Source: Mycolicibacter senuensis
GTDB lineage: Bacteria > Actinomycetota > Actinomycetes > Mycobacteriales > Mycobacteriaceae
Length of the DNA stretch: 64,000 nucleotides
NCBI RefSeq assembly: GCF_002101885.1
Contig: NZ_LQPS01000046.1
Span: 29,871-93,870 of the forward strand
Reading direction: 5' to 3'
The notes under the pieces are model-generated. The model had not been told where the DNA came from and ran no database searches. It saw only the letters and a program-made list of their open reading frames with translations. Every line of letters begins with the position of its first letter. Position 1 is the first letter of the stretch. Made by a program: the position numbers and the translations under genes. Shown in pieces: positions 34,165 through 42,419 of this stretch.

Positions 34165-35184
34165 ATGACAGCGAGCAATGGATCGACCCCGGATCGACGC
34201 CGGGCCCTGGTCATGGGTGCCAGCGGCAACGTCGGAGCCTGCGTCACCCGCCAGCTGGTCGCCCGCGGCGACGATGTGCGCGTGCTGTTGCGCCGTACCA
34301 GCTCCACCAAGGGGATCGACGGACTCGAGGTGGAGCGCCGCTACGGCGACATCTTCGACACCGACGCGGTCGCCGCCGCCATGGCAGACCGCGACCTCGT
34401 GTACTACTGCGTCGTCGACACCAGGGCCGAACTTCGCGACCCCGCACCGTTGTTCCGGACCAACGTCGAGGGATTGCGCAACGTGCTGGAGGTGGCCGCG
34501 AGCGCCCAGCTCGACAGGTTCGTGTTTCTGAGCACGATTGGCACCATCGCGGTGGGGCGCAACGGTGAAACAGTCGACGAGGACACCCCGTTCAACTGGG
34601 CCGACCAAGGCGGGGGCTACATCGCCTCCCGACGGGAAGCCGAGCGGCTGGTGCTGTCCTACGCGGCCGACCGAGGTCTGCCGGCGGTCGTCACGAATGT
34701 GTCCAACCCCTACGGCCCGCCCGACTGGCAGCCGCGCCAAGGCATGCTCGTCCAGTTCGCGGCGCAGGGTCGGATGCCGGCCTACGCCCGGGGGGTGGGA
34801 TCGGAGGTGGTCGGGATCGACGACGCCGCCCGGGGGATGCTGCTGGCCGCGGAGCGGGGCCGGATCGGCCAGCGCTACATCATCTCCGAGCGGTACATGA
34901 CCCAGCGCGAGATGCTGACCATCGCGGCCGAAGAAGTCGGATCGAAGCCGCCGCGCATCGGGATTCCGATGGCGGTGCTGCACGTGGCGGGGCACCTCGT
35001 CGGTGCCCTGGGGGCGCTGCTGCGTCGTGACTTCGCGTTCACCGCAACGGGTGCACGACTCATGGCGTTGACGTCGCCCGCAGACCACAGCAAGGCCACC
35101 CGGGAACTGGGCTGGCACCCGCAACCGACCGAGCTCGCGATCCGCAGCGCCGCGCGGTTCTACCTGGAGCGCAACAAGACATGA
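34165..35184 (+). CDS. Extended SDR with YxxxR active-site motif, paralogue of the 24912 gene
   Basis: A 339-residue extended SDR: VMGASGNVGACVTRQL, DIFDTDAV, then GYIASRREAERL, where the catalytic lysine of YxxxK is again arginine. It aligns along its full length with the 24912 protein, including LVYYCVVDTRAELRD and RELGWHPQP near the end, so the two are duplicates. A dehydrogenase/reductase acting on a 3-hydroxy or ketone group of a cyclic substrate is the family expectation. It begins the short operon with the thioesterase (ATGA overlap at 35181). Confidence 0.85.
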   Translation: MTASNGSTPDRRRALVMGASGNVGACVTRQLVARGDDVRVLLRRTSSTKGIDGLEVERRYGDIFDTDAVAAAMADRDLVYYCVVDTRAELRDPAPLFRTNVEGLRNVLEVAASAQLDRFVFLSTIGTIAVGRNGETVDEDTPFNWADQGGGYIASRREAERLVLSYAADRGLPAVVTNVSNPYGPPDWQPRQGMLVQFAAQGRMPAYARGVGSEVVGIDDAARGMLLAAERGRIGQRYIISERYMTQREMLTIAAEEVGSKPPRIGIPMAVLHVAGHLVGALGALLRRDFAFTATGARLMALTSPADHSKATRELGWHPQPTELAIRSAARFYLERNKT

Positions 35185-35990
35185 TCCCGTTCGTGGTTCG
35201 CCGTGACAACGACCTGGTACCCAACCCCATCGCCCACGGCGGATGGGGGCCGACGCTGGGCGGTCAGGTGGTCGGCGGGCTGCTGGCCCGCGCCGTGGAG
35301 CAACACGTCCCCGAGGACGATCTGCAGCCGGCGCGCCTGACCGTCGAGATCTTGCGCCGGGTCGCCGGAGAACCGCTGCGGGTCACCGCATCGGTGGTGC
35401 GCGCGGGTTCGCGGATGCGTGCGATCGACGCCGCGATGACGCAGGACGGCGAACTGGTCGCCCGAGCTTCGGCGCTGTATCTACGACGTGGCACCCAACC
35501 CGACGGTGACTTCTTCACCACCGCGGTCACGCTGCCACCGCCCCCGAAGGAACCGGCACACTTCGACGAGACCGTGCCGATGTTCATCCGGGCCTACGGC
35601 AACGACGACGGCGAGCGCTTCCCGTGGCAGCACTCGGGACCGCGATACGCCTGGCTGCGCGAGATCCGTGATCTCGTCGACGGCGAGCAGCTCACGCCGT
35701 TCGTGCGGGCGGCGATGGCCGTCGACGTCACCGCCTCGCTGACGAATTTCAGCACCAAGGGACTGGCGTTCATCAATGCCGACTACACCCTGACCCTGAG
35801 CCGGCTGCCGGTCGGCCCCTACATCGGGTTGGCGGCACTGACCCACTACAGCGACGCCGGTGTGGCGACCGGCAGCGCGAGCCTGTTCGACACGCTCGGC
35901 CCGATCGGCAGCGGGGTGTCGACCGCGATCGCGAACTTCAACTTCGACGCCGCCCGCAAGTACGGGGGTAAGGACTCGCCGGCCAGTTAG
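35181..35990 (+). CDS. TesB-like double-hotdog acyl-CoA thioesterase
   Basis: A 269-residue protein with the double-hotdog layout of TesB/acyl-CoA thioesterase-like families. The N-terminal hotdog is in GGWGPTLGGQVVGGLLARAVEQH with the conserved GGQ. The C-terminal half has FSTKGLAFINADYTLTLSRLPVGPYIGL and ends in an Asp-Thr-Gly stretch, LFDTLGPIGS. Hydrolysis of a CoA thioester is the family role. The ATG overlaps the SDR stop, and its stop overlaps the convergent CoA-transferase stop by 4 bp. Confidence 0.75.
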   Translation: MIPFVVRRDNDLVPNPIAHGGWGPTLGGQVVGGLLARAVEQHVPEDDLQPARLTVEILRRVAGEPLRVTASVVRAGSRMRAIDAAMTQDGELVARASALYLRRGTQPDGDFFTTAVTLPPPPKEPAHFDETVPMFIRAYGNDDGERFPWQHSGPRYAWLREIRDLVDGEQLTPFVRAAMAVDVTASLTNFSTKGLAFINADYTLTLSRLPVGPYIGLAALTHYSDAGVATGSASLFDTLGPIGSGVSTAIANFNFDAARKYGGKDSPAS

Positions 35991-37201
35991 GCGATGGCGC
36001 CGGACTCCTTGAGCTTCTCGATCCGGTCCCAGTCGATTCCCAGTTCCATCAGCACCGTCTCGGTGTGCTCGGAGGCTTGCGGGGCGCGGGTGGTCTCCAG
36101 CGGCTCATGGTTGAACTGCACCGGGCCGCGCACCACCTTGAACGCCGGTCCACCGTCGCCGGCGTCGACTTCGACGATCATGTCGTTGGCGATCGCCTGC
36201 TCGTCGGAGCCCAGGTCGACCAGGCTCTGGAACGGCGCCCACTGACCCTTCATCGTTTTGAGGTGGCCGCGCCAGTATTCGAAGGGTTTGGCCCCGATCG
36301 CGGCGACGATCAGCTCGCTGGCCGCATCGGCGTTCTCCATCAGCGGCAGCACGTCGGAGAAACGGGGGTCATCGGCGGCCTCGGGAATGCCCAGGTGCTC
36401 GAAGGTGTCCCGGATGTATCCGGTGGGGCTGACGATGCACAGGTTGATGGTGCCGCCGTCGGAGGTGGTGTAGTTGCCCAGGAACGGGTTTGCCGGTGAG
36501 CCACCGGATTGCGGCATCAGCGCGCGCATGGCTTCGCCGGTCTCCATTCCCTGGGTCACGCTGGCGCCGGCCGCCCACCAGGCGGTGGACAGCAGCGAGA
36601 CGTCGACCTCGATTGCCTCGCCGGTGCGCTCGCGGTGTAGCAGTGCTGCGGTGATACCGCCGGCGATGTTCATCCCCCCGACCGAGTCGCCGAACGCCGG
36701 AATCCCCTGGGACAGTGGCGCGCCGAGCTCTTCGGGGCTCAGGGCGTGCCCGACCCCGCTGCGGGTCCAGAACGCGGTGCCGTCGAAGCCGCCGATGTCG
36801 CGTTCGGGTCCCTTGTCGCCGTAGGCGCTGCCGCGGGCATAGATGATGTTCGGATTCGCGGCGCGGATGTGTTCGACGTCGAACTTGTTCTTCTGCCGTG
36901 CCCGCGGCAGGTAGTTGGTCAAAAACACGTCGGCGGTCGCGGCGAGCTCGTAGAGCACCTGTTGCCCATCGGGAGTCGAGACGTCGATGCCGACGCTGCG
37001 CTTGCCGCGGTTGGGGTGCTCGATCAGCGGATGCCGGTCGGGGTCGAGTTCAAAACCGCCCATCCGGATGAATCCGCGCTGGGTGTCGCCGCGCACCGGG
37101 TGCTCGACCTTGATGACGTCGGCGCCCCAATCGGCCAGGATCGCACCGGCCGCCGGAACGAACGTAAACTGCGCGACTTCCAGTACCCGGAAGCCGTCCA
37201 T
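35987..37201 (-). CDS. CaiB/BaiF-family (class III) CoA-transferase
   Basis: A 404-residue class III CoA-transferase. MDGFRVLEVAQFTFVPAAGAILADWGADVIKVEHP is the typical N-terminus, and SAYGDKGPERDIGGFDGTAFW near residue 145-165 holds the catalytic Asp region. It would move CoA between acids without ATP, complementing the ligases. ATG 37201 is chosen; the frame is open to 37276 but that would include the operator at 37252-37270. It is a single gene, divergent from the aldehyde dehydrogenase gene. Confidence 0.88.
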   Translation of the reverse strand: MDGFRVLEVAQFTFVPAAGAILADWGADVIKVEHPVRGDTQRGFIRMGGFELDPDRHPLIEHPNRGKRSVGIDVSTPDGQQVLYELAATADVFLTNYLPRARQKNKFDVEHIRAANPNIIYARGSAYGDKGPERDIGGFDGTAFWTRSGVGHALSPEELGAPLSQGIPAFGDSVGGMNIAGGITAALLHRERTGEAIEVDVSLLSTAWWAAGASVTQGMETGEAMRALMPQSGGSPANPFLGNYTTSDGGTINLCIVSPTGYIRDTFEHLGIPEAADDPRFSDVLPLMENADAASELIVAAIGAKPFEYWRGHLKTMKGQWAPFQSLVDLGSDEQAIANDMIVEVDAGDGGPAFKVVRGPVQFNHEPLETTRAPQASEHTETVLMELGIDWDRIEKLKESGAIA

Positions 37202-37251
37202 GACCTTGATCAACTCGGCACGCTCCTGACATCCGACCAATTGGAGTATTC

Positions 37252-37270
37252 TACTGTAATGGTTACGGTT
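37252..37270. promoter_or_regulatory. Candidate TACnGTA-N5-TACnGTA operator (CoA-transferase/aldehyde-dehydrogenase divergent promoter)
   Basis: TACTGTAATGGTTACGGTT: first half-site perfect, second with one mismatch. It lies 51 bp upstream of the CoA-transferase start. The spacer contains the first possible ATG of the aldehyde dehydrogenase gene (37259), so either that gene starts farther downstream or the operator overlaps its start. Confidence 0.65.
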
Positions 37271-38815
37271 GGGCATCCGAAAGAAGCCGGCGTGGTCCGG
37301 GCCACCAGTGTCGAGATCGGCGAACGGGCCGCGACAGCCGCCGAGCCGCGGATGCTCATCGACGGCGAGTTGCTCCGGGCGGCCTCAGGCGCGGAGTTCG
37401 ACAACATCAGCCCCGCCACCGGGCGGGTGCTGGGCGCCACCGCGGCCGCCGATGCCGCCGACATGGACCGGGCCATCGACGCGGCCCGACGCGCCTTCGA
37501 CGACACCGGCTGGTCCACTGACCGCGAACTGCGTAAGCGATGCCTTCAGCAGCTGCAGTCCGCACTGGAGGCGGAAAAGGAAGAGCTGCGCACCGAGCTG
37601 ATTGCCGAGGTGGGCTGCCCGGTGATGACCACCCAACTGGCACAGCTGGATTGGCCGCTAGCCGACGCGCTGCGCTATCCGGCGCGGCTGATCGACGAGT
37701 TCGAGTGGGAGCGGCCGCTCGACGGCGGGGGACTGTTCGGAGAGCGCAACATGCGCACCGTGATCAAGGAGCCGGCCGGGGTGGTGGCGGCGATCACCCC
37801 GTCCAACTTCCCGGTCGAAGTGATCCTCAACAAGCTGGGGCCGGCGCTGGCGGCAGGCAACACCGTCGTGCTCAAACCCGACCCGCACACCCCGTGGAAC
37901 GCCACCCGGCTGGGGCGCCTGGTCGCCGAGCACACCGACATCCCCGCCGGCGTGCTCAATGTGGTGCCGACCGGATCCAACGAGGTGGCCGGCCTGCTCG
38001 GCACCGACCCCCGGGTCGACATGATCTCGTTCACCGGATCCACCGACGTCGGCAAGCTGCTGGCCCGCCAGAGTGCCGACACCATGAAGCGCACTTTCCT
38101 TGAACTGGGCGGGAAGTCGGCGCTGATCGTGCTCGACGACGCCGACCCGGCCAAGGTGATCCCGGGCGCGATCGGGGTGTGCGTGCATGCCGGGCAGGCA
38201 TGTGCGGCCACCACCCGGATGCTGGTGCACGCCTCGCTGTTCGACGAAGTGGTCACCGCGGTCACCGCGGCGTTCGCGGCGGTGACGGTGGGGGAGCCCG
38301 CGCTGCCGCAGACCCTGGTGGGCCCGCTGATCAGCGCGCAGCAGAAGCAACGGGTGCTCGACGCGATTGCGCAAGCCCGCCGCGACGGGGCCGAGATCAC
38401 CACCGGCGGCGGGGAATACACCGACCTGCCGCAGGATCTGGCGGGCGGATACTACGTTCAGCCCACGGTGATCGTCGGTGTCGACAACAGCGCAGCCATC
38501 GCCAGGCAGGAAGTGTTCGGTCCGGTACTGATCATCCTGCCGTTCGGCGACGACGACGAGGCGGTGCGAATCGCCAACGACAGCCCCTACGGGCTGGCCG
38601 GCGCGGTGGTCTCGGCATCATCGGAGCGTGCCATGGCGGTGGCCCGCCGGGTCCGCACCGGGGCGATCGGCGTCAACGGCGGAATGTACTACGGCGCCGA
38701 CGCGCCCTTCGGTGGTTACAAGAGCAGCGGGTGGGGCCGGCAGTGTGGGATCGAGGGGTTCTCGCAGTACCTGGAGACCAAGACGATCGGCTACCGCAAA
38801 CCGCGGGGGGTATGA
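37259..38815 (+). CDS. NAD(P)-dependent aldehyde dehydrogenase
   Basis: Up to 518 residues, ALDH superfamily. Motifs: AITPSNFPVEVILNKLGPALAAGNTVVLKP (cofactor site), FTGSTDVGK, the general-base Glu in LELGGKSA, the catalytic Cys in HAGQACAATTR and EVFGPVL. It oxidises an aldehyde to an acid, fitting a step before CoA activation. Start is uncertain: ATG 37259 lies inside the operator; GTG 37292 (after AAAGAAG) and ATG 37352 (MLIDGELLRA, a common ALDH N-terminus) are downstream alternatives. Divergent from the CoA-transferase gene and followed by a strong inverted repeat. Confidence 0.87.
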   Translation: MVTVGHPKEAGVVRATSVEIGERAATAAEPRMLIDGELLRAASGAEFDNISPATGRVLGATAAADAADMDRAIDAARRAFDDTGWSTDRELRKRCLQQLQSALEAEKEELRTELIAEVGCPVMTTQLAQLDWPLADALRYPARLIDEFEWERPLDGGGLFGERNMRTVIKEPAGVVAAITPSNFPVEVILNKLGPALAAGNTVVLKPDPHTPWNATRLGRLVAEHTDIPAGVLNVVPTGSNEVAGLLGTDPRVDMISFTGSTDVGKLLARQSADTMKRTFLELGGKSALIVLDDADPAKVIPGAIGVCVHAGQACAATTRMLVHASLFDEVVTAVTAAFAAVTVGEPALPQTLVGPLISAQQKQRVLDAIAQARRDGAEITTGGGEYTDLPQDLAGGYYVQPTVIVGVDNSAAIARQEVFGPVLIILPFGDDDEAVRIANDSPYGLAGAVVSASSERAMAVARRVRTGAIGVNGGMYYGADAPFGGYKSSGWGRQCGIEGFSQYLETKTIGYRKPRGV

Positions 38816-38840
38816 GGTAGCCGCCCCGCGGTTCGGTCAT

Positions 38841-38896
38841 CGACTGTGCGGTTTAGAGGCCAGCGTCGGCGTGGCGCGTACCAAACCGCACAGTCG
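38841..38896. terminator. Perfect 14-bp inverted repeat between convergent genes (bidirectional terminator candidate)
   Basis: CGACTGTGCGGTTT (38841-38854) pairs without mismatch with AAACCGCACAGTCG (38883-38896); the loop is 28 nt. It lies between the stops of the aldehyde dehydrogenase (38815) and the convergent P450 (38900). There is no U-tract. It is the strongest of three such structures at convergent junctions in the window. Confidence 0.55.
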
Positions 38897-38899
38897 GCG

Positions 38900-40111
38900 C
38901 TACTTCGCGGTGAACGTCACCGGCAGCGAGCGCGGCGACCGGAACGGCTGACCGTAGATGTGCGGGTTGTCGTCGGTCACCAGCGTGATGTCACCGAGCC
39001 GGTCCAGCAGGCACTCCATCGCAACGCGCATCTCCATGCGGGCCAGATGCAGCCCCATGCAGGTGTGCTCGCCGGCGGCGAACGTGATGTGGGGAATCCA
39101 TTTGCGGAAGATGTCGAACTCCTCCGAACGCTCCCACCGGGTCTCGTCGCGGTTGGCCGACCCGATGCAGACATCGACGACGGCGCCAGCCGGGATCGCG
39201 ACCCCGGTCACCTCGGTGTCGCGGATCGCGGTGCGCTGCACGGTGGTCAGCGGTGTCTCGTAGCGCAGCCCCTCTTCGATGGCGGCGCCGATCAGGTCGT
39301 GGTCGGCCCGCACCGCGGCGAACTGTTCGGGATGGGTGAGTAGCAAATAGAGCAGGTTGCTGGTGGCCCGGTAGGTGGTCTCCAACCCGGCCGGCAGCAG
39401 CAGTCGCAGGAACGAGTAGATCGCCTCGTCGCTGAGCTTCTCGCCGTCGATCTCTGCGGTGACCAGATCGCCGATGATGTCCTCGGTCGGATGGGACTTC
39501 CGTTTGTCCATCTCGGCCAGGAAATAGTCCTTCAACCCCGCCGACGCGGTGAACGCCCGCTCGAAGTCGACGGTGTAGCTGATCAGCTCCATCGCGCGCT
39601 GACGGAACCACGGCAGGTCCTCTTCGGGCAGCCCCAGCAGCTTGGAGATGACCCGGGTGGGGAACTCGAAGGTGAAGCCGGCCACCAGGTCGGCCGAGCC
39701 GGCGTCGATGAACTCGTCGATCAGGGTGGTGCAGATGGGCCGCACCACGTCCGGCTCCCAGTGCACCAGCGACTTCCGCTTGAACGCCGAGGAGACCAGG
39801 TTGCGATGCTTGCGGTGCGGTTCGCCCTCCATCGCCAGGATCGTCGGGCCGAGGAACAGCCCGATCGTGGCGTCGTAGATGCGTGAGTTGAACGAGTCCG
39901 CGTCCCGGAATACCTGGTTGACCGCATCGAAAGAGACGGCGGCGAACGATGTTTCGGGCCGAAGCGATGGCGGGGTCTTCGAGTAGTCCATAGCAGTTCC
40001 AGGGAAGATCCCCGGACCCCGACGCTTGCTCTCGAAGTACGGATAGGGGTTTCGGATGTAGTCAGCCGGCTTGTCGAGTGCGGCAGCGACGTCGTCAACC
40101 TGGCTTCCCAC
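38900..40111 (-). CDS. Cytochrome P450
   Basis: A 403-residue soluble P450. The haem-ligand loop FAAGEHTCMGLHLARME is near residue 345, the I-helix motif is LLPAGLETTYRAT near 235, and the ExxR is EEGLRYE near 280. It has no membrane anchor, so it needs a separate ferredoxin and reductase; none is encoded nearby. GTG 40111 follows AGGAGG. An operator copy at 40141-40159 lies 30 bp upstream, between it and the preceding P450 gene. Substrate unknown; hydroxylation of an unactivated carbon is the family role. Confidence 0.92.
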   Translation of the reverse strand: MGSQVDDVAAALDKPADYIRNPYPYFESKRRGPGIFPGTAMDYSKTPPSLRPETSFAAVSFDAVNQVFRDADSFNSRIYDATIGLFLGPTILAMEGEPHRKHRNLVSSAFKRKSLVHWEPDVVRPICTTLIDEFIDAGSADLVAGFTFEFPTRVISKLLGLPEEDLPWFRQRAMELISYTVDFERAFTASAGLKDYFLAEMDKRKSHPTEDIIGDLVTAEIDGEKLSDEAIYSFLRLLLPAGLETTYRATSNLLYLLLTHPEQFAAVRADHDLIGAAIEEGLRYETPLTTVQRTAIRDTEVTGVAIPAGAVVDVCIGSANRDETRWERSEEFDIFRKWIPHITFAAGEHTCMGLHLARMEMRVAMECLLDRLGDITLVTDDNPHIYGQPFRSPRSLPVTFTAK

Positions 40112-40140
40112 GGCCGACCTCCTGTGTGAGCAGAGTCAGA

Positions 40141-40159
40141 TACTGTATGGCTTACAGTA
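40141..40159. promoter_or_regulatory. Candidate TACnGTA-N5-TACnGTA operator, perfect copy
   Basis: TACTGTATGGCTTACAGTA: both half-sites exact, and the two arms are perfect inverted repeats of each other. It lies 30 bp upstream of the P450 gene at 40111 and 27 bp downstream of the end of the upstream P450 gene, so the second P450 has its own promoter. Confidence 0.75.
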
Positions 40160-40185
40160 AATGATTCATGGCCGTTGCGCCAGCC

Positions 40186-41466
40186 TCAGGCCAGGCTGAT
40201 CGGCATCCGCTTGATGCCGTGCACGAAGGTGCTCTGCAGGTACTCCGGTTCGCCGAGCGTGACCTCGGGCAGTCGGGTCAGCAGCTCGTAGAACAGGTGG
40301 CGCAACTGCATCCGGGCGACGTGGGTGCCCAGACAGTAGTGGGCGCCGCCCCCGCCGAACCCCAGGTGCGGGTTGGCGGCGCGGCTGATGTCGAATTCGT
40401 GCGGCCGGTCGAAGACCATCTCGTCGCGGTTGGCCGAGCAGTAGAACAGCGCGATCTTCTCGCCGGCTTTGATCGCGGTTCCGGCGACCTCGGTGTCCAC
40501 CACGGCGTGCCGGGCGAAGGCGAGCACCGGTGTCGACCAGCGCACGAATTCCTCGACCGCCGAGCCGATCCGATTGTCGAAGTCGTCCAGCAGCCAGGCG
40601 CGTTGCTCGGGGTGCTCGATCAGTGCCTTGAACGCGTGCGTGGTGGTCTGCTTGGTGGTGTCGTTGCCGGCTGAGCCGAGCAACACCATGAACGAGCCCA
40701 GTTCCTCGTCGGTGAGCCGGTGGCCGTCGACCTCGGCGTTGACCAGTTCGGTCATCAGATCATCGTGCGGCTCGGCGCGACGACGCTGCGCCAACTCGAC
40801 GCCGGAGCCGGCCAATACACCCAGCTGCGTCATGACGTGCACGGCCCGCTCCTCCAACGAGGCGTACTCGTCGTCGCTGCCGCTGAACAGGCACTCGGCG
40901 GCGTAGGCGACCTTCTCCTGGTCGGCGGGGTCGATGCCGATCATGTCGGAGACGGTGCGCATCGGCAGCTGGCCCGAACAGCGTGCGACGAAGTCGATCT
41001 GCTCACCGGTGCGTAGCTGCGCGAGCAGATCGTCGACGATGCTGCGGGCATTGGATTTGATCTGCTCCTCGATCCGGCGGACCTGGCGAGGGGTGAATCC
41101 CGAGCTGATCAGCTTGCGATACCGCGTGTGCTCCGGCGGGTCCATCGCCAGGAAAAACGTCATGTTGCGCTGGATCTCGGCCGGCATCGGATCGACGCTG
41201 ACCCCTTCGCTGGAGCAGAACAGCTCTTCGTGCTGGCTGATGAACTTGACGTCGGCGTGCCGGGTCGCCGCCCAGTATCCGGTCTCCTCGTGCGGGAAGA
41301 CCGCCGGCATCGGCCGGTGCCAGGTCAGCCCCTGCTCGCCGCGCAGCGTCGCGAAAATCTCATCCCGGGTGCGAAAGTCGTTGCCCCAGAACGCTGGATC
41401 TGAGATGTCGAAGGGGTGGTAAGGGTACGGCGAGGTCGGTGTACCAGCCGATGAGCTCAGGGTCAT
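40186..41466 (-). CDS. Cytochrome P450, CYP125/CYP142-like
   Basis: A 426-residue P450. Haem loop FGGGGAHYCLGTHVARMQ near residue 370, I-helix LLGSAGNDTTKQTTTHAF near 262 and ExxR EEFVRWSTP near 300. The AGN(D/E)TT I-helix, SANRDEMVF and terminal HGIKRMP segments resemble the mycobacterial CYP125/CYP142/CYP124 group, which oxidises terminal carbons of steroid or branched lipid chains (family knowledge). Placed 18 bp after the SDR gene at 41485. Terminal hydroxylation followed by oxidation to an acid is inference. Confidence 0.9.
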   Translation of the reverse strand: MTLSSSAGTPTSPYPYHPFDISDPAFWGNDFRTRDEIFATLRGEQGLTWHRPMPAVFPHEETGYWAATRHADVKFISQHEELFCSSEGVSVDPMPAEIQRNMTFFLAMDPPEHTRYRKLISSGFTPRQVRRIEEQIKSNARSIVDDLLAQLRTGEQIDFVARCSGQLPMRTVSDMIGIDPADQEKVAYAAECLFSGSDDEYASLEERAVHVMTQLGVLAGSGVELAQRRRAEPHDDLMTELVNAEVDGHRLTDEELGSFMVLLGSAGNDTTKQTTTHAFKALIEHPEQRAWLLDDFDNRIGSAVEEFVRWSTPVLAFARHAVVDTEVAGTAIKAGEKIALFYCSANRDEMVFDRPHEFDISRAANPHLGFGGGGAHYCLGTHVARMQLRHLFYELLTRLPEVTLGEPEYLQSTFVHGIKRMPISLA

Positions 41467-41484
41467 GGTGTCCTCTCGAAGGGT

Positions 41485-42270
41485 TCAGACGGTGATGGGG
41501 GTGCCGGTGGTGATCGAGGTGATGAAGCCGCCGTCGACGGCGATGTCCTGACCGGTTATCCACCCGGCCTGCGGCGAGCCGAGGAAGTCGATCAGCGGCA
41601 CGATGTCGTCGACGACGCCGTGCCGGCCGACGGTGTCGCGCACGGTATCGAGCACTTCCTTGCCCATCGACTGCTCGAAGTCGGCCAGGATCGGCGTTTC
41701 GACCGGGCCCGGGCTGACGGTGTTGATCCGCACCCCATAGGTGGCGTGCGCGGTGGCGGCCAGTCGTTTGGCGTACAGGATCATCGCCTGCTTGGAGGTG
41801 GTGTACACCGGGAACGCCGGGTCTTGGCCGGCCTGCCAGCGCAGCACCGACTCGGCATCGGTGGCCTCCAGCAGCCCGTCGAGCACGTCGATGCGCTGCT
41901 CCCAACCCAGGGCGGCCGTCGAGGCCACCGCGACCACCGCACCGCCGCGGCGCAGCCGGGGCAGCATGCCCTCGGTCATCAGGCGCATGCCGAGGTAGTT
42001 GACCGTGAGTACGTCGGCGGCCGGTGCGGTTCCGGGCACGCCGGCGACGTGGGCCAGCAGATCCCAACCGTCGCCGATCCCGCCGGTGAACTCGGCAATG
42101 GCGGCGGCATCGCGTAAGTCGCAGCAGGCCTGCTGTGACGCCGGGGTCTGCTGCGGGCGCACGTCGACGGCGAGCACGAAATCGCCGCGCCGGTGGAAGT
42201 GCGCGGCGGTGGCAGCACCGATCCCCGATCCGGCGCCGACGACCACCACCCTGCGCTGCGCGTTGAGCAT
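41485..42270 (-). CDS. SDR, 3alpha-hydroxysteroid/coniferyl-alcohol dehydrogenase-like
   Basis: A 261-residue SDR: VVGAGSGIGAATAAHF, DLRD, HVAGVPG, Ser in AVASTAALGW and YTTSK for Tyr/Lys. About 40 residues lie between Ser and Tyr, a substrate loop typical of 3alpha-hydroxysteroid and coniferyl-alcohol dehydrogenase-like SDRs. ATG 42270 (MLNAQRRVVVVGAG) is chosen because longer frames run into the operator at 42303-42321. First gene of a minus unit with the CYP125-like P450. Confidence 0.85.
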   Translation of the reverse strand: MLNAQRRVVVVGAGSGIGAATAAHFHRRGDFVLAVDVRPQQTPASQQACCDLRDAAAIAEFTGGIGDGWDLLAHVAGVPGTAPAADVLTVNYLGMRLMTEGMLPRLRRGGAVVAVASTAALGWEQRIDVLDGLLEATDAESVLRWQAGQDPAFPVYTTSKQAMILYAKRLAATAHATYGVRINTVSPGPVETPILADFEQSMGKEVLDTVRDTVGRHGVVDDIVPLIDFLGSPQAGWITGQDIAVDGGFITSITTGTPITV

Positions 42271-42302
42271 CCTCACCAGCCTTCTGGTGTACCCGAAAAG
42301 AC

Positions 42303-42321
42303 GACAGTAAGCTTGACTGTA
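42303..42321. promoter_or_regulatory. Candidate TACnGTA-N5-TACnGTA operator (SDR/oxidoreductase divergent promoter)
   Basis: GACAGTAAGCTTGACTGTA: both half-sites fit nACnGTA with one mismatch each in the first base; the centre is AGCTT. It lies 33 bp upstream of the SDR gene (42270, minus) and 99 bp upstream of the plus-strand gene at 42420. Confidence 0.55.
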
Positions 42322-42419
42322 ACGAATTCGGCGCGGGTGGACAATGCTACGGTTGGCCCACCGAACAGCCCCACTGAACATCCGTCCGGGGTAGCGAAAG
42401 ACGCGAACAGGAGCCGAGA

